Below, piece after piece: positions 44,565-53,546 of a stretch of 53,546 nt of DNA (position 1 is the first letter of the stretch; the number at the start of each line of letters is the position of its first letter). The stretch is from assembly GCA_902512065.1 (NCBI GenBank), contig CABXHU010000008.1:1-53546 (forward strand). The letters run 5' to 3'. The notes under the pieces were generated by a model. The model had not been told where the DNA came from. It searched no databases and saw nothing but the letters and a program-made list of their open reading frames with translations. Made by a program: the position numbers and the translations under genes. The stretch comes from an uncultured Bacteroidota bacterium. GTDB lineage: Bacteria; Bacteroidota; Bacteroidia; Flavobacteriales; Flavobacteriaceae.

Positions 44565-45598
44565 TGTATCAAATAGAAGAAATATCATGGTTGTGGTTGG
44601 GAATTATCCCAATATTAGTAGTGATTTTATTTGCTATAGATAGAGTTTGGAAATCAAAGATTCAAAATAGATTTGCATCAAATGAGATTATATTAAGGCT
44701 TAGCCCAAATATTTCATTATTTAAACCTTATCTAAGAATTTTCATGATCTTCTTTTCTTTAATTTTTCTTGTATTATCCATGATTAATCCTCAAATGGGA
44801 ACTAAAATGGAGACTTTTAAAAGATTTGGAGTTGATATAGTATTTGCAATTGATGTTTCAAGAAGTATGTTAGCTGAGGATGTAGCTCCAAGTAGACTAG
44901 AGAAATCTAAGCAGCTAGTTAATCAAATTATAAACAACCTAAGTGGAGATAGAATTGGAATTGTAGCATATGCTGGCAAGGCATTTCCACAATTACCAAT
45001 TACCACAGATTATTCTTCAGGCAAAATGTTTTTACAAAACATGAACACGGATATGATATCATCTCAAGGAACTGCTATAGATGAAGCAATACAACTTGCA
45101 ACCACATATTTTGATGATGAAAATAAAATTGAAAGAATTTTAATAATTATTTCTGATGGGGAAGATCATAATGATATATCATTAGATATGGCAAAAATTG
45201 CAGCCGAGAAAGGAATTATTATTTATACCATTGGAGTAGGAATGGATAAGGGCGCTCCAATTCCAATAAAAAGAAATGGTATTGTAGAGAGTTATAAAAA
45301 AGATAGTAAAGGGGAAGTGGTCATAACAAAATTAAATAAGGATGTATTAGTAAAAATTGCTGAAGCAACTAAAGGAGAATATATTGATGGGCTAGACACA
45401 AAATTCGTAATTGATAGAATTAAAGGTATTTTAAACCAAACTGAAAAAAAAGAATTTGAATCTAAAAAGTTCTCTGAATATAAGGACCAATTCCAATGGT
45501 TTTTAGCCATAGGAATTTTCATGCTTTTTATAGAAGTTTTTTTATTTGATACTAAAACATTATGGGTAAAAAAATTAAATTTATTTAATGAAAATTAA
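44564..45598 (+). CDS. batB: BatB, membrane-anchored VWA-domain protein
   Basis: The 344-residue paralogue of BatA has two N-terminal membrane helices, a VWA domain with DVSRS in IVFAIDVSRSMLAEDVAPSR, SSQGTAIDEAIQLA and IIISDGEDHNDIS, and a C-terminal helix (about 308-326). BatA and BatB presumably form the core of the Bat complex in the inner membrane. It lies 7 bp before batC. Confidence 0.94.
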   Translation: MYQIEEISWLWLGIIPILVVILFAIDRVWKSKIQNRFASNEIILRLSPNISLFKPYLRIFMIFFSLIFLVLSMINPQMGTKMETFKRFGVDIVFAIDVSRSMLAEDVAPSRLEKSKQLVNQIINNLSGDRIGIVAYAGKAFPQLPITTDYSSGKMFLQNMNTDMISSQGTAIDEAIQLATTYFDDENKIERILIIISDGEDHNDISLDMAKIAAEKGIIIYTIGVGMDKGAPIPIKRNGIVESYKKDSKGEVVITKLNKDVLVKIAEATKGEYIDGLDTKFVIDRIKGILNQTEKKEFESKKFSEYKDQFQWFLAIGIFMLFIEVFLFDTKTLWVKKLNLFNEN

Positions 45599-45605
45599 TA
45601 TATAG

Positions 45606-46394
45606 ATGGTATTACAGAAGTATTTACATATTATAGTTATATTTTTCCTTTCCATTAATTTATTTGGTCAGAACGAATCTTATAATAAATACTTGTATGA
45701 TGGTAATATAAATTATGAAAAAGATTTTCTTATGACTGAGAATAATTATAGAAAGGCGATATCAATGAATTCTTCAAATATAAAAGCGCCCTATAATTTA
45801 TCAAACAAATATTATGAAGAAGAATTATATGATGAAGCATTACTAAGACAGGCTGAGGCATTAAAACATGCAAAGTCAAATAATGAAAAACATAGAATCA
45901 ATCATAATATCGGAAATATTCTTATGAAAAAAAATCTATGTAAAGAGGCTCATGAAGCCTATAAGAATGCTTTAAGAAACAATCCAAATGATGATGAAAC
46001 AAGATATAATTTATCTTTAGCAAAGCTTTGTGCTGATGAGCAAAACAAGAATGATGAGAAGAATGATGATAAGGATGACAAGAACAAAGATGACCAGAAT
46101 GACAAGAATAAGGATGACCAGCAAAAGGATGATAATAAGCAGGATCAGAAAGATGAAAATAAACAAAAGAATAAGGATGACCAGAACAAGAATGATAATA
46201 AGCAGGATCAGAAAGATAATAATAAGGATAAGAAAAAAAATGATCCATCAAAGGAAAGAGGATCAGCAAAATTATCTCCTGAGCAAATTAAGAATTTATT
46301 GAAGGCTATGAATAATGAAGAGAATAAGGTTCAGGCAAAAATTAATGAAAAGAAACAAAAAGGAGCTAAGATTGTAACTGAAAAAGATTGGTAA
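45606..46394 (+). CDS. batC: BatC, TPR protein with Lys/Asp/Asn/Gln-rich tail
   Basis: The 262-residue product has a signal peptide (cut near NLFGQ), TPR motifs (about 25-145, including KAPYNLSNKYYEEELYDEAL and NPNDDETRYNLSLAKL), then a ~75-residue charged low-complexity stretch (about 147-220) of Lys, Asp, Asn and Gln, and a C-terminal helix (SPEQIKNLLKAMNNEENKVQ). The low-complexity stretch contains a 63-bp tandem duplication. TPR proteins of this operon probably scaffold the complex in the periplasm. The stop overlaps batD by one base. Confidence 0.9.
   Translation: MVLQKYLHIIVIFFLSINLFGQNESYNKYLYDGNINYEKDFLMTENNYRKAISMNSSNIKAPYNLSNKYYEEELYDEALLRQAEALKHAKSNNEKHRINHNIGNILMKKNLCKEAHEAYKNALRNNPNDDETRYNLSLAKLCADEQNKNDEKNDDKDDKNKDDQNDKNKDDQQKDDNKQDQKDENKQKNKDDQNKNDNKQDQKDNNKDKKKNDPSKERGSAKLSPEQIKNLLKAMNNEENKVQAKINEKKQKGAKIVTEKDW
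46104..46229 (+). repeat. 63-bp imperfect tandem duplication inside batC
   Basis: Two 63-bp units, 46104-46166 and 46167-46229, each start with AAGAATAAGGATGACCAG. They also share a 26-nt identical stretch, 46129-46154 and 46192-46217, at the same 63-bp offset. Each unit encodes 21 residues of the form NKDDQxKxDNKQDQKDxNKxK in-frame. This is likely a slippage or unequal-exchange product that preserves the frame and could vary in copy number between strains. Confidence 0.85.
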
Positions 46395-48157
46395 TGAGAA
46401 ATATTTTATTAGTTATATTGTTTGGATTTTTTAGCTGTATTATATCAGCTCAAGTTAATTTTAGAGCTAATTTAAGCAAGAGCTCTCTAGGTATTAATGA
46501 GCGAGTTAGAGTTGATTTTATAATTGATAAGGATGGTGATAATTTTACTCCACCAGAATTTGAGAATTTTAGAATTGTAGCTGGCCCAAGCCAGTCAATT
46601 AAAAATTCATGGATTAATGGTAAAAAATCATACTCCAAAACATACACCTATTTTTTATCTCCTGTGAAAAAGGGAAATTTTAAAATTGGCCAGGCTTCTA
46701 TACAAGTTGGTGATGAAATTTATAAGACTATGGCTCTTAAACTAGTAGTTACTAGTGCAGTTGATAAGCCATTGAATCCAAATGACCCGTTGTATGTAGC
46801 AGATAAAAATATACATTTAGTTGCTGAAGTTTCAAAGACTAACCCATATTTAAATGAACCAATATCAATTGTGTATAAATTATACGTATCTCCTGATACG
46901 GGCGTAAATAATTGGAGAGAATTAGATGCTCCAAGATATGCAGATTTCTGGAGTAAAAACATTAATATTAAAAATTTAATGGTAGAAAACGGAACATATA
47001 AAGGAGAGCCATATAGATATGTTATTTTACGTAAAACAGTTTTATATCCTCAAAAAATTGGAGACCTATCTATTGAACCACTTGTATTAGACATTACAGT
47101 TCAAACTCCTAGCAATAGAAGAGACTTCTTTGGCCAAATAATAAACAATACTGTAAATAAAACAGTTTCTGCAGGAAAACTAAAAGTGCAAGTTAAGCCA
47201 CTTCCTGAAATGGGTAGACCAAATAATTTTTCAGGAGCTGTAGGGAAATTTGATTTATTTGTAACCACTTCAAAAAAGGAATTATTGCTTTCTGAAGCAT
47301 TTCAGTTAGATCTTGAAATTAAAGGGAACGGTAACTTTAATTTATTTGCTTTTCCCTCAATTAATTTACCCCAGTCTTTAGAGGTATATGAGCCAGAAAG
47401 ATCAGAAAAATTAACTACAAATTTTAAGGGGATTAGAGGAAGTATAAAAGATCAATATACAATAGTTCCTTCGTCTGCTGGAAAATATTCTATTCCTAGA
47501 ATTTCATTTAATTATTTTGATCCTAATGACTCTAAATATAAAACACAAACTTCTACACAAAATTATATAAACGTAAAGGGAGCTATTACTAATAATTCTA
47601 GAATAGAAAATAATGCAGAAGATCGACCTTCAAATAAGGTAGATTTAATGCAATATGGAAATCTGTCTTTCAAGACAAAAACAAAATTTAAGAAAATTAA
47701 CCAACAGATATTTTTCTATTCCAAAATATTTTGGATCATCTTACTACTGCCTTTTACCATATTATTTATCATTTTAATAATACAAAGAATTTTAAATAAT
47801 AAGAAAAATGATAAAAACTGGATTAGAGCTAATAATGCAAAAAAATTAGGAAAAAAATATCTGTCAGATGCCAAGAAAAATATTGATAATAAAACAAAAT
47901 TCTACGAAGCTTTAGATAAGGCTATGATGAATTATTTAAAATCAATTTTGCTATTTGATAATAGTGAGTATAACGCAAAGAAAGTTAGAGAATCTTTATT
48001 AAATAAATCAGTAAGTTTAAAAACAATAAATTTATTAGAAGACATATTTAATAATTGTCAAATGGCTAGATATACTCCTTTTGATACTGTTGATATGGAC
48101 AACGATTATAGAAGAGCTTTGGAGTTAATAACATTAATCAATAATGAAATAAAATGA
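46394..48157 (+). CDS. batD: BatD, membrane protein of the Bat operon
   Basis: The 587-residue product has a signal peptide (cut near IISAQ), several Ig-like beta domains with the BatD pattern (NFRANLSKSSLGINERVRVD, then SQSIKNSWINGKKSYSKTYT), a membrane helix at about 443-465 (WIILLLPFTILFIILII) and a C-terminal cytoplasmic helical region with YEALDKAMMNYLKSILLFD. The ATG at 46394 shares a base with the batC stop; a TTG at 46388 in the same frame is less likely. The oxygen-tolerance role is inferred from the family name and from the operon. Confidence 0.92.
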   Translation: MRNILLVILFGFFSCIISAQVNFRANLSKSSLGINERVRVDFIIDKDGDNFTPPEFENFRIVAGPSQSIKNSWINGKKSYSKTYTYFLSPVKKGNFKIGQASIQVGDEIYKTMALKLVVTSAVDKPLNPNDPLYVADKNIHLVAEVSKTNPYLNEPISIVYKLYVSPDTGVNNWRELDAPRYADFWSKNINIKNLMVENGTYKGEPYRYVILRKTVLYPQKIGDLSIEPLVLDITVQTPSNRRDFFGQIINNTVNKTVSAGKLKVQVKPLPEMGRPNNFSGAVGKFDLFVTTSKKELLLSEAFQLDLEIKGNGNFNLFAFPSINLPQSLEVYEPERSEKLTTNFKGIRGSIKDQYTIVPSSAGKYSIPRISFNYFDPNDSKYKTQTSTQNYINVKGAITNNSRIENNAEDRPSNKVDLMQYGNLSFKTKTKFKKINQQIFFYSKIFWIILLLPFTILFIILIIQRILNNKKNDKNWIRANNAKKLGKKYLSDAKKNIDNKTKFYEALDKAMMNYLKSILLFDNSEYNAKKVRESLLNKSVSLKTINLLEDIFNNCQMARYTPFDTVDMDNDYRRALELITLINNEIK

Positions 48158-48918
48158 AAAATATTATAGCTACTATAAATATTATGTTGATGTTTTTTAC
48201 CTCCATTTTATCAGCTCAGGTAAATGTTGAGAATATCTTTTCTAGGGCTAATGAACTATATAATAAAGGAGACTACATTGAGGCCATAAATAATTATAAA
48301 GAAATAATTAAGAATGATTTACACTCAGCTGAGTTGTATTATAATTTAGGAAATTCTTATTATAAGATAGACAGCATTGCTTCATCAATTTATTATTATG
48401 AAAAAGCAATTCAATTAAATCCAAATGATAGCGAAATACTTGATAATTTAGAATTAGCTAATAATTCTCTAGTCGATGAAATAGACCCAATCACTACTCC
48501 TCTAATAGAATCAATCTTTAATCGTGTGTCAAATATTTTTTATTTTGAAACTTGGGGCTACATTTCTATATTTTTTAGTTTTTTAATCGTAGCATTATTT
48601 TTATCTTACTATTTTTCTAATAATAGTAAAGCAAAAAGAACAGCATTTATACTTTTATGTATATCAGCTATATTTATGTTAGCATCATTAACTAACGGAA
48701 ATAATGGATATAATAGCTATATCAATAATGAATATGCTATAATTTATTCATATGAAACAGATTTAAAAACTGAACCAAATTTTAGGTCAGAAACTTTATT
48801 TATGTTACATGAAGGGACTAAGGTGCAAGTAATGGAAACCTATAATAATTGGATTAAAATTAGATTAGTTAATGGTCAAATTGGGTATATTCAATTAATT
48901 GATGTAAAAATATTATGA
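48154..48918 (+). CDS. batE: BatE, TPR and SH3-like domain membrane protein
   Basis: The 254-residue product has a signal peptide (ILSAQ), TPR repeats (about 25-105: NKGDYIEAINNYKEIIKN, AELYYNLGNSYYKID, SSIYYYEKAIQLNPNDSE), two membrane helices (about 133-152 and 163-180), and a bacterial SH3-like domain at the end (IIYSYETDLKTEPNFRSETL to GYIQLIDVK). It overlaps both batD and the next gene by 4 bp (ATGA), so it is translationally coupled on both sides. Confidence 0.92.
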   Translation: MKNIIATINIMLMFFTSILSAQVNVENIFSRANELYNKGDYIEAINNYKEIIKNDLHSAELYYNLGNSYYKIDSIASSIYYYEKAIQLNPNDSEILDNLELANNSLVDEIDPITTPLIESIFNRVSNIFYFETWGYISIFFSFLIVALFLSYYFSNNSKAKRTAFILLCISAIFMLASLTNGNNGYNSYINNEYAIIYSYETDLKTEPNFRSETLFMLHEGTKVQVMETYNNWIKIRLVNGQIGYIQLIDVKIL

Positions 48919-49379
48919 TAACAAAAGAGCAAGTTATAAAATCTCAGAATCAATGGGCACAGGGTGTAATTGAAATCGGAACTTTGAAAGATGATAATGC
49001 CTGTAAGAAATGTGCAATGGATTTCCTAGATGACTTATATTTTTTTGAAATAGGGCCAGTTCTTTTTAAGCCGACTATGGCCTCTTCGCAACAATTTAGA
49101 AGCTCAATAGAAATGGCTTTATCCTATTTTATTGGAGGTGAAAATGCCTTTTGTAAAGAAGATGATGGTTTTGCTAAGAAATCTTGGACAGACATTAAAT
49201 TTGAAAACCATAACATAATATTAGACAACAATAGAGCAATTGCAATGGGGAATTATTATTTTAAGTCTAATGACAGTAATGTTATAAAAGTTGAATATAC
49301 TTTTGGATATAAGCTGGTGAATGGAAAATTAAAAATTGATCTACACCATTCATCACTTCCGTATAGTTCAGATTTCTAA
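48915..49379 (+). CDS. NTF2/SnoaL-like protein at the end of the Bat operon
   Basis: The 154-residue soluble product has no signal peptide. The pattern SQNQWAQGVIEIGTLK, MALSYFIGGENAFCKEDDGF, ALMGNYYFKSN-like stretch (IAMGNYYFKS) and the closing IDLHHSSLPY suggests an NTF2-like/SnoaL-like cone fold, in which the HHSS end is frequent. I do not know its function. A Cys pair (NACKKCAMDF) near residues 31-34 could bind metal or respond to redox state. Its ATG overlaps the batE stop by 4 bp, so it is coupled to the Bat proteins even though it is not a standard Bat component. Confidence 0.72.
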   Translation: MITKEQVIKSQNQWAQGVIEIGTLKDDNACKKCAMDFLDDLYFFEIGPVLFKPTMASSQQFRSSIEMALSYFIGGENAFCKEDDGFAKKSWTDIKFENHNIILDNNRAIAMGNYYFKSNDSNVIKVEYTFGYKLVNGKLKIDLHHSSLPYSSDF

Positions 49380-49380
49380 A

Positions 49381-49866
49381 TTATGTAATAAACACAAGGA
49401 ATAGTTCTTGATTTATATACCTTATAGAAGGATAAAAAATGGAATTTAAAATAGTTAACTCATCTACTATTTTAACTGTTGAATTTATTTTATCAAATAC
49501 AAGCACAAATACCATACAGATAATAAAATATTTAATTAATCCAAAAAATGCTCCAGCAATTTTATTTAGCAAGCCAAGAGCAATAGCATCTGCTAGTTTA
49601 GTTAATGATTTTGCAATTAGATTTAATAAAATAACTACTATAATTAATGTAATTATAAAAGATATAATGGCGATATAATTTTCTTCTATTGAAATAAATT
49701 CTTTAAGATATTTACTAATAATTGGATTAAAATTAATGGCACAGTATAAGCCTAATATTAATCCAATTAATGATGATACTTCCAAAAATAGACCTCTATA
49801 AAAGCCTCGAACTATTCCATATATTAAAATTATTGATATTACTATGTCAATGCTATTTCCGCTCAT
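49381..49866 (-). CDS. cvpA: CvpA-family membrane protein
   Basis: The 161-residue product has four hydrophobic segments and the CvpA pattern: IDIVISIILIYGIVRGFYRG, then LFLEVSSLIGLILGLYCAI, and further on KIAGAFFGLIKYFIICMVFV. CvpA proteins affect envelope integrity and colicin V production in enterobacteria; the role here is unknown. It converges with the NTF2-like gene, leaving one base between the stop codons. The 134 bp up to pheS hold only the candidate pheS -7 box. Confidence 0.88.
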   Translation of the reverse strand: MSGNSIDIVISIILIYGIVRGFYRGLFLEVSSLIGLILGLYCAINFNPIISKYLKEFISIEENYIAIISFIITLIIVVILLNLIAKSLTKLADAIALGLLNKIAGAFFGLIKYFIICMVFVLVFDKINSTVKIVDELTILNSIFYPSIRYINQELFLVFIT

Positions 49867-49975
49867 TTAGATATCTTAATATTAAAAATAATAAATTATA
49901 CTTGTTATATTATTATGATATTTGTTAAATGACACATTTTATTAATGAAGAAAGCCATCATTAACTAAGTTTTAT

Positions 49976-49983
49976 TAAATTTG
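49976..49983 (+). promoter_or_regulatory. Candidate -7 promoter box for pheS
   Basis: TAAATTTG matches TAnnTTTG and ends 17 bp before the pheS ATG at 50001. The leader would be short (about 10 nt) and no TTG is seen at the -33 distance, so support is moderate. Confidence 0.4.
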
Positions 49984-50000
49984 ATTTATTCAATTTGCTA

Positions 50001-51020
50001 ATGATAGATAAAATTAAATCTAGTATAAACGACATTTCTTCTTTTGAATCTAAATCTTCTGAAGAAATTGAACTTTTTAGAATAAAATATTTAGGAAAGA
50101 AAGGAATAATTAACAAATTATTTTCTGAATTTAAAACAATTGATAATAGTCAAAAAAAAGAAGTAGGGCAATTATTAAATCAGTTAAAAAATGTAGCTAA
50201 TCAAAAAATGGCTGATTTAATTTTAGATATTTCAGAGGGCTCAAGTCAATCTAAATCAATTAATGATATTACTAGGCCTGGAGATCCAATAGCAATTGGA
50301 TCTAGACATCCTATATCTTTAGTAAAAAACAGGATAATTGACATCTTTTCAAAGATAGGATTTACTATAAGTGAAGGCCCAGAAATTGAAGATGACTGGC
50401 ATAATTTTACAGCTTTAAATTTGCCTGAATATCATCCTGCAAGAGATATGCAGGATACTTTCTTTATAGAAAAAGATCCTGATATTTTATTGAGGACTCA
50501 TACAAGTTCAGTTCAGGTTAGATATATGGAAAATAATAAACCACCTATAAGAACAATATCTCCTGGAAGGGTTTATAGAAATGAAGCAATTTCTGCTAGA
50601 TCACATTGTTTCTTTCATCAGGTTGAAGGCTTATGTATTGACAAGAATATAAGTTTTGCTGATTTAAAACAAACTTTAGAATATTTTACAAAAATGTTAT
50701 TTGGGAAATCAAAAATTAGACTTCGACCATCATATTTCCCTTTTACAGAACCAAGTGCAGAAGTGGATGTTTACTGGGGACTTGAAAATGACTTAGACTA
50801 TAAAATGACTAAAGGGACAGGTTGGTTAGAAATTATGGGATGTGGGATGGTTGATCCAAATGTGTTGGAAAACTGCGGAATTGACCCTAAAGAATATTCT
50901 GGATATGCATTTGGATTAGGCATTGATAGAATTGCTTTATTATTACATCAAATAGATGATATAAGACTTCTTAGCGAAAATGATGTAAGATTTATTAAAC
51001 AATTTAAGTCTACTATTTAG
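50001..51020 (+). CDS. pheS: Phenylalanine-tRNA ligase alpha subunit
   Basis: This subunit charges tRNA-Phe together with PheT. The 339-residue product has the N-terminal coiled-coil (about 1-85), motif 2 ([19 protein letters not shown] to [19 protein letters not shown]), [14 protein letters not shown]-like [20 protein letters not shown], and motif 3 [18 protein letters not shown]. The frame is open from a TTG at 49995, but the ATG at 50001 is preferred. The pheT gene is not adjacent. The stop overlaps the convergent gpsA gene by 4 bp. Confidence 0.96.
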   Translation: MIDKIKSSINDISSFESKSSEEIELFRIKYLGKKGIINKLFSEFKTIDNSQKKEVGQLLNQLKNVANQKMADLILDISEGSSQSKSINDITRPGDPIAIGSRHPISLVKNRIIDIFSKIGFTISEGPEIEDDWHNFTALNLPEYHPARDMQDTFFIEKDPDILLRTHTSSVQVRYMENNKPPIRTISPGRVYRNEAISARSHCFFHQVEGLCIDKNISFADLKQTLEYFTKMLFGKSKIRLRPSYFPFTEPSAEVDVYWGLENDLDYKMTKGTGWLEIMGCGMVDPNVLENCGIDPKEYSGYAFGLGIDRIALLLHQIDDIRLLSENDVRFIKQFKSTI

Positions 51021-52018
51021 CCTAAATTTTCAGATAGTTTTTTAAAAGTTTTTTTCGGACTTCTTTTTAAATATAATATGTTGTATACAGCATCTATGAT
51101 AGGAGTGATTGCTTTAGATTTTGATTCTATATTTATTAAGTATGCTTTTTTTGTTGACATGTATCCTTCAGCAATCATAGTCATCTCCATTTTGGCATAT
51201 TTTACTGAATAACCTTTCCCAATCATATTGCCAAAGAGTCTATTTCTTGAGAAAGTTGAATATCCGGTAACTAATAAGTCTCCTAAATATGCAGCATCAT
51301 TAATATCTCTTTTCATTCTATACCTTTTCTCAATAAATCTATTTATTTCTTTTATAGAGCTACTCATCAATACACTTTGAAAATTATCTCCATACCCAAG
51401 TCCATGCGCTATTCCAGCAGCTATTGCATAGATATTTTTCAGCATACTAGCATATTCTATGCCTATTACATCATCACTAGTTTTTATAGAGATATATGAA
51501 CACATAAATTTTGAGGCTATTTTTTTTGCTAACATTTTGTTTGAAGATGCAATAGTTAGATATGAAAGTTTTTCTAGAGCCACTTCTTCAGCATGACATG
51601 GCCCACCGAGTACTAAAAAATTATTTTCTATAATTTTAAAATCTTTTTCAAGATGTTCTCCTACTAATAGGTTTGATTCAGGGATTATGCCTTTCACAGC
51701 AGATACTACAATTTTATCTGAAATATCTATTGAAATATTTTTTAGTACACTACTTGTAAATTCAGAAGGAACAGCAATAATTAATACATCGGCATTACTA
51801 ATAAGCTCATCTATATTATCACTAACATTGATTTTTTTCATATTTAGCTCTACAGAGCTTAAATAATTAGGATTATGAGAATGTTTAAGGATATACTCTA
51901 AATTATTTGCCTTTCTTATATACCAATTAATTTCTTTAAGATTTTCAGATAAAATTTTAACTATTGCTGTAGCCCAACTTCCACTTCCAATTACACAAAA
52001 TTTTAGATTACTTTTCAT
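51017..52018 (-). CDS. gpsA: Glycerol-3-phosphate dehydrogenase [NAD(P)+]
   Basis: This enzyme reduces dihydroxyacetone phosphate to glycerol-3-phosphate for phospholipid synthesis. The 333-residue product has the cofactor loop [28 protein letters not shown], the catalytic-Lys region [20 protein letters not shown], and the closing [20 protein letters not shown]. It is the last gene of the yicC-gmk-nadD-gpsA run, 8 bp after nadD. Confidence 0.95.
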   Translation of the reverse strand: MKSNLKFCVIGSGSWATAIVKILSENLKEINWYIRKANNLEYILKHSHNPNYLSSVELNMKKINVSDNIDELISNADVLIIAVPSEFTSSVLKNISIDISDKIVVSAVKGIIPESNLLVGEHLEKDFKIIENNFLVLGGPCHAEEVALEKLSYLTIASSNKMLAKKIASKFMCSYISIKTSDDVIGIEYASMLKNIYAIAAGIAHGLGYGDNFQSVLMSSSIKEINRFIEKRYRMKRDINDAAYLGDLLVTGYSTFSRNRLFGNMIGKGYSVKYAKMEMTMIAEGYMSTKKAYLINIESKSKAITPIIDAVYNILYLKRSPKKTFKKLSENLG

Positions 52019-52026
52019 AATATTTT

Positions 52027-52605
52027 TTAAATATATAGATTATGTTTAGTTATATACTCGTATACATTATTAGAAATAAATTTTATTACATCGCCCCTGT
52101 TTTTAATAAGCTGTCTTATATTAGTTGAATTGATTTCTACCAGAGGAGCTTTTATTATTTGAATATTACTGTGTTTAATTATTGAGAGACTTTTATTTGT
52201 TTTAGTTGACCTAGGATATACGTATATCTTATAACAATTTAGTATTTCTTGATAATCTTTCCAGTTCTTAAAATTAATTAGATTGTCTTCGCCAATTATT
52301 ATACTAAAGATATCATTTGGAAATTTATTGGAGATATGCTTTAGGGAGTTTATAGTATAATTAGGTCTTTCTAAATTTAGTTCAATATCACTGGCTTTTA
52401 AATTATTATCATCCTTTATTTGAATCTTAACTATTTCAAATCTATGAGTGAAATCAGTTAAATTGCTAATATTTTTTTCAGGATTTTGAGGTGTTACTAT
52501 AAACCAAACTTCATTTAAAAAATCATTATTAATAAGAAAATCAGCAATACTAATATGTCCAAGATGAATTGGATCAAATGTCCCAAAATAGAGTCCAATT
52601 TTCAT
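52027..52605 (-). CDS. nadD: Nicotinate-nucleotide adenylyltransferase
   Basis: This enzyme adds AMP to nicotinate mononucleotide in NAD synthesis. The 192-residue product has the nucleotidyltransferase HxGH motif in LYFGTFDPIHLGHISIADF, the IIGEDNLINFKNW segment, and the closing EINSTNIRQLIKNRGDVIKF (ISSTxIR type motif). It lies 8 bp after gmk and 8 bp before gpsA. Confidence 0.94.
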   Translation of the reverse strand: MKIGLYFGTFDPIHLGHISIADFLINNDFLNEVWFIVTPQNPEKNISNLTDFTHRFEIVKIQIKDDNNLKASDIELNLERPNYTINSLKHISNKFPNDIFSIIIGEDNLINFKNWKDYQEILNCYKIYVYPRSTKTNKSLSIIKHSNIQIIKAPLVEINSTNIRQLIKNRGDVIKFISNNVYEYITKHNLYI

Positions 52606-52613
52606 GAGTAGAA

Positions 52614-53180
52614 TTAAATAAAATTATTAATTATTGATTTTATTTTAGTCACTGTTTCTTCAATGTTATTATTTTCAATAGAATGATCATAAAGAACAGA
52701 CATGGCCATCTCTTTAGATGCTTTTGAGAGTCTCATTTTTATCTTTTCTTCAGATTCAGTACCTCTATTTCTTAATCTATTCTCTAATTCTTTTAAGGAT
52801 GGAGGGTGAATAAAAATAGTTAATGTATTCTCAGGAAATGTTTTTTTTATAGAAAGCCCTCCAATTACATCAATATCAAAAATTAGATTTTTACCAGAAT
52901 TATTTAGACTACTTGTTTCAGATTTTAATGTACCATAAAAATTATTTTCATAAACTTCCTCCCATTCAATAAATTCATTTAAGCTGATTTTTTTCTTGAA
53001 TTCATTTACGGATAAAAAATAATAATCCTTTCCATCAACTTCATTTTCTCTTTTTCTCCTAGATGTTGCTGAAATAGAAAATCCTAGATTTAATGATACT
53101 TCAGATATTAGGCGCTTAACTATTGTGGTTTTACCTGATCCTGAAGGAGCTGCAATAACTATTAGTTTTCCTGTTTTCAT
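52614..53180 (-). CDS. gmk: Guanylate kinase
   Basis: The enzyme phosphorylates GMP to GDP. The 188-residue product has the P-loop IAAPSGSGKTTIVKRLI (residues ~9-18), the GMP-binding region SATSRRKRENEVDGKDYYFL, EFIEWEEVYENNFYGT, and the lid with RLRNRGTESEEKIKMRL. Its ATG shares one base with the yicC stop (TAATG). Confidence 0.96.
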   Translation of the reverse strand: MKTGKLIVIAAPSGSGKTTIVKRLISEVSLNLGFSISATSRRKRENEVDGKDYYFLSVNEFKKKISLNEFIEWEEVYENNFYGTLKSETSSLNNSGKNLIFDIDVIGGLSIKKTFPENTLTIFIHPPSLKELENRLRNRGTESEEKIKMRLSKASKEMAMSVLYDHSIENNNIEETVTKIKSIINNFI

Positions 53181-53546
53181 TAAAGAATATTAAAAATTTG
53201 TTCTTTTATTTTTTCCAATTCATCTTTCATTCTAACCACTGCTTTTTGCATTTCAGCATCATATGATTTAGCCCCAATAGTATTAATTTCTCTACCCATT
53301 TCTTGGCTAATAAACCCTAATTTTTTCCCATTAGGAATCTTCCCATTTATTACTTTATTAAAAAAGCTTAAATGACTATTAAGACGGACAATCTCTTCAT
53401 TGATATCATATTTTTCTATGTAATAAATTAACTCTTGTTCAAATCTGTTTTGATCTATTTTTATTTTTAAATTTACAATATCTTCTTTTATTTTCTTTTT
53501 CAGTTTTCCGATTCTTTTATCCTTTAATTTATTTATTTTAATTAAG
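53180..53546 (-). CDS. yicC: YicC-family endoribonuclease, C-terminal part (cut by window edge)
   Basis: The minus-strand frame running in from the right edge encodes the last ~121 residues of a YicC/DUF1732 protein: YDINEEIVRLNSHLSFF, GKKLGFISQEMGREINTIGA, AVVRMKDELEKIKEQIFNIL. YicC family members are RNA endonucleases in enterobacteria. The stop codon (53180-53182) overlaps the gmk ATG by one base, and the order yicC-gmk-nadD is common in Bacteroidota. The 5' part lies outside the window. Confidence 0.9.
   Translation of the reverse strand, partial: LIKINKLKDKRIGKLKKKIKEDIVNLKIKIDQNRFEQELIYYIEKYDINEEIVRLNSHLSFFNKVINGKIPNGKKLGFISQEMGREINTIGAKSYDAEMQKAVVRMKDELEKIKEQIFNIL

Noticed and set aside
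45922-46302. Open frames on both strands inside batC, one rich in His/Tyr/Ser on the minus strand and one rich in Arg/Met on the plus strand
   Set aside because: Both are shadows of the low-complexity Lys/Asp/Asn/Gln coding region; composition is that expected from the repeat read in other frames.

Overview
The window reads as chromosomal DNA of a Bacteroidota bacterium, most likely a marine Flavobacteriaceae-type organism. The evidence is strongly AT-rich DNA, a SusC/SusD pair, a type IX secretion (T9SS) sorting domain, DUF3078 and IPExxxVDY-family proteins, a complete Bat aerotolerance operon, TAnnTTTG-type -7 boxes, and very tight packing. Several convergent genes overlap or abut, and no stretch longer than about 225 bp lacks a gene. 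The taxonomic placement is inference from gene content; there is no rRNA or tRNA gene in the window.

Layout. 1-755: two minus-strand secreted-protein genes, the first cut by the window edge. 836-15780: a polysaccharide utilisation locus on the plus strand, made of SusC, SusD, two surface-lipoprotein candidates with discoidin-like domains, and three different GH92 alpha-mannosidases. Together they would bind, trim and import an alpha-mannose glycan. 15826-19234: a Bax-inhibitor-1/YccA membrane protein, a DUF3078 protein, a tyrosine-recombinase-like protein with most catalytic residues replaced, and a 73-residue membrane peptide. 19243-27473: an AddB/AddA-like double-strand-break repair pair on the minus strand, separated by an OmpA-family gene and its truncated tandem copy.

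27558-32225: Mn-type superoxide dismutase, then a minus-strand cluster transcribed purN, RNase HI, PfkB kinase, PurF-like amidotransferase. 32326-36568: acpP-fabF-rnc-IPExxxVDY-pyk on the plus strand. 36573-39885: isoaspartyl peptidase/asparaginase, ALDH7-type dehydrogenase and an SDR oxidoreductase. 40038-49379: moxR, DUF58, a BatD-like two-membrane-segment protein, batA, batB, batC, batD, batE and an NTF2-like gene, nearly all with 1-4 nt overlaps or spacings of a few bases, so probably one transcript. 49381-53546: cvpA, pheS and a minus-strand group yicC (cut by the right edge)-gmk-nadD-gpsA.

Most of the window is housekeeping content in an order that looks conserved in flavobacteria. The least ordinary points are the catalytically degenerate recombinase with its divergent small membrane gene, the GH92-only mannan locus, the truncated OmpA paralogue that keeps a 65-nt identical block, the 63-bp tandem duplication inside batC, and the extra NTF2-like gene at the end of the bat operon. 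I found no CRISPR array, insertion sequence, prophage module or defence island.
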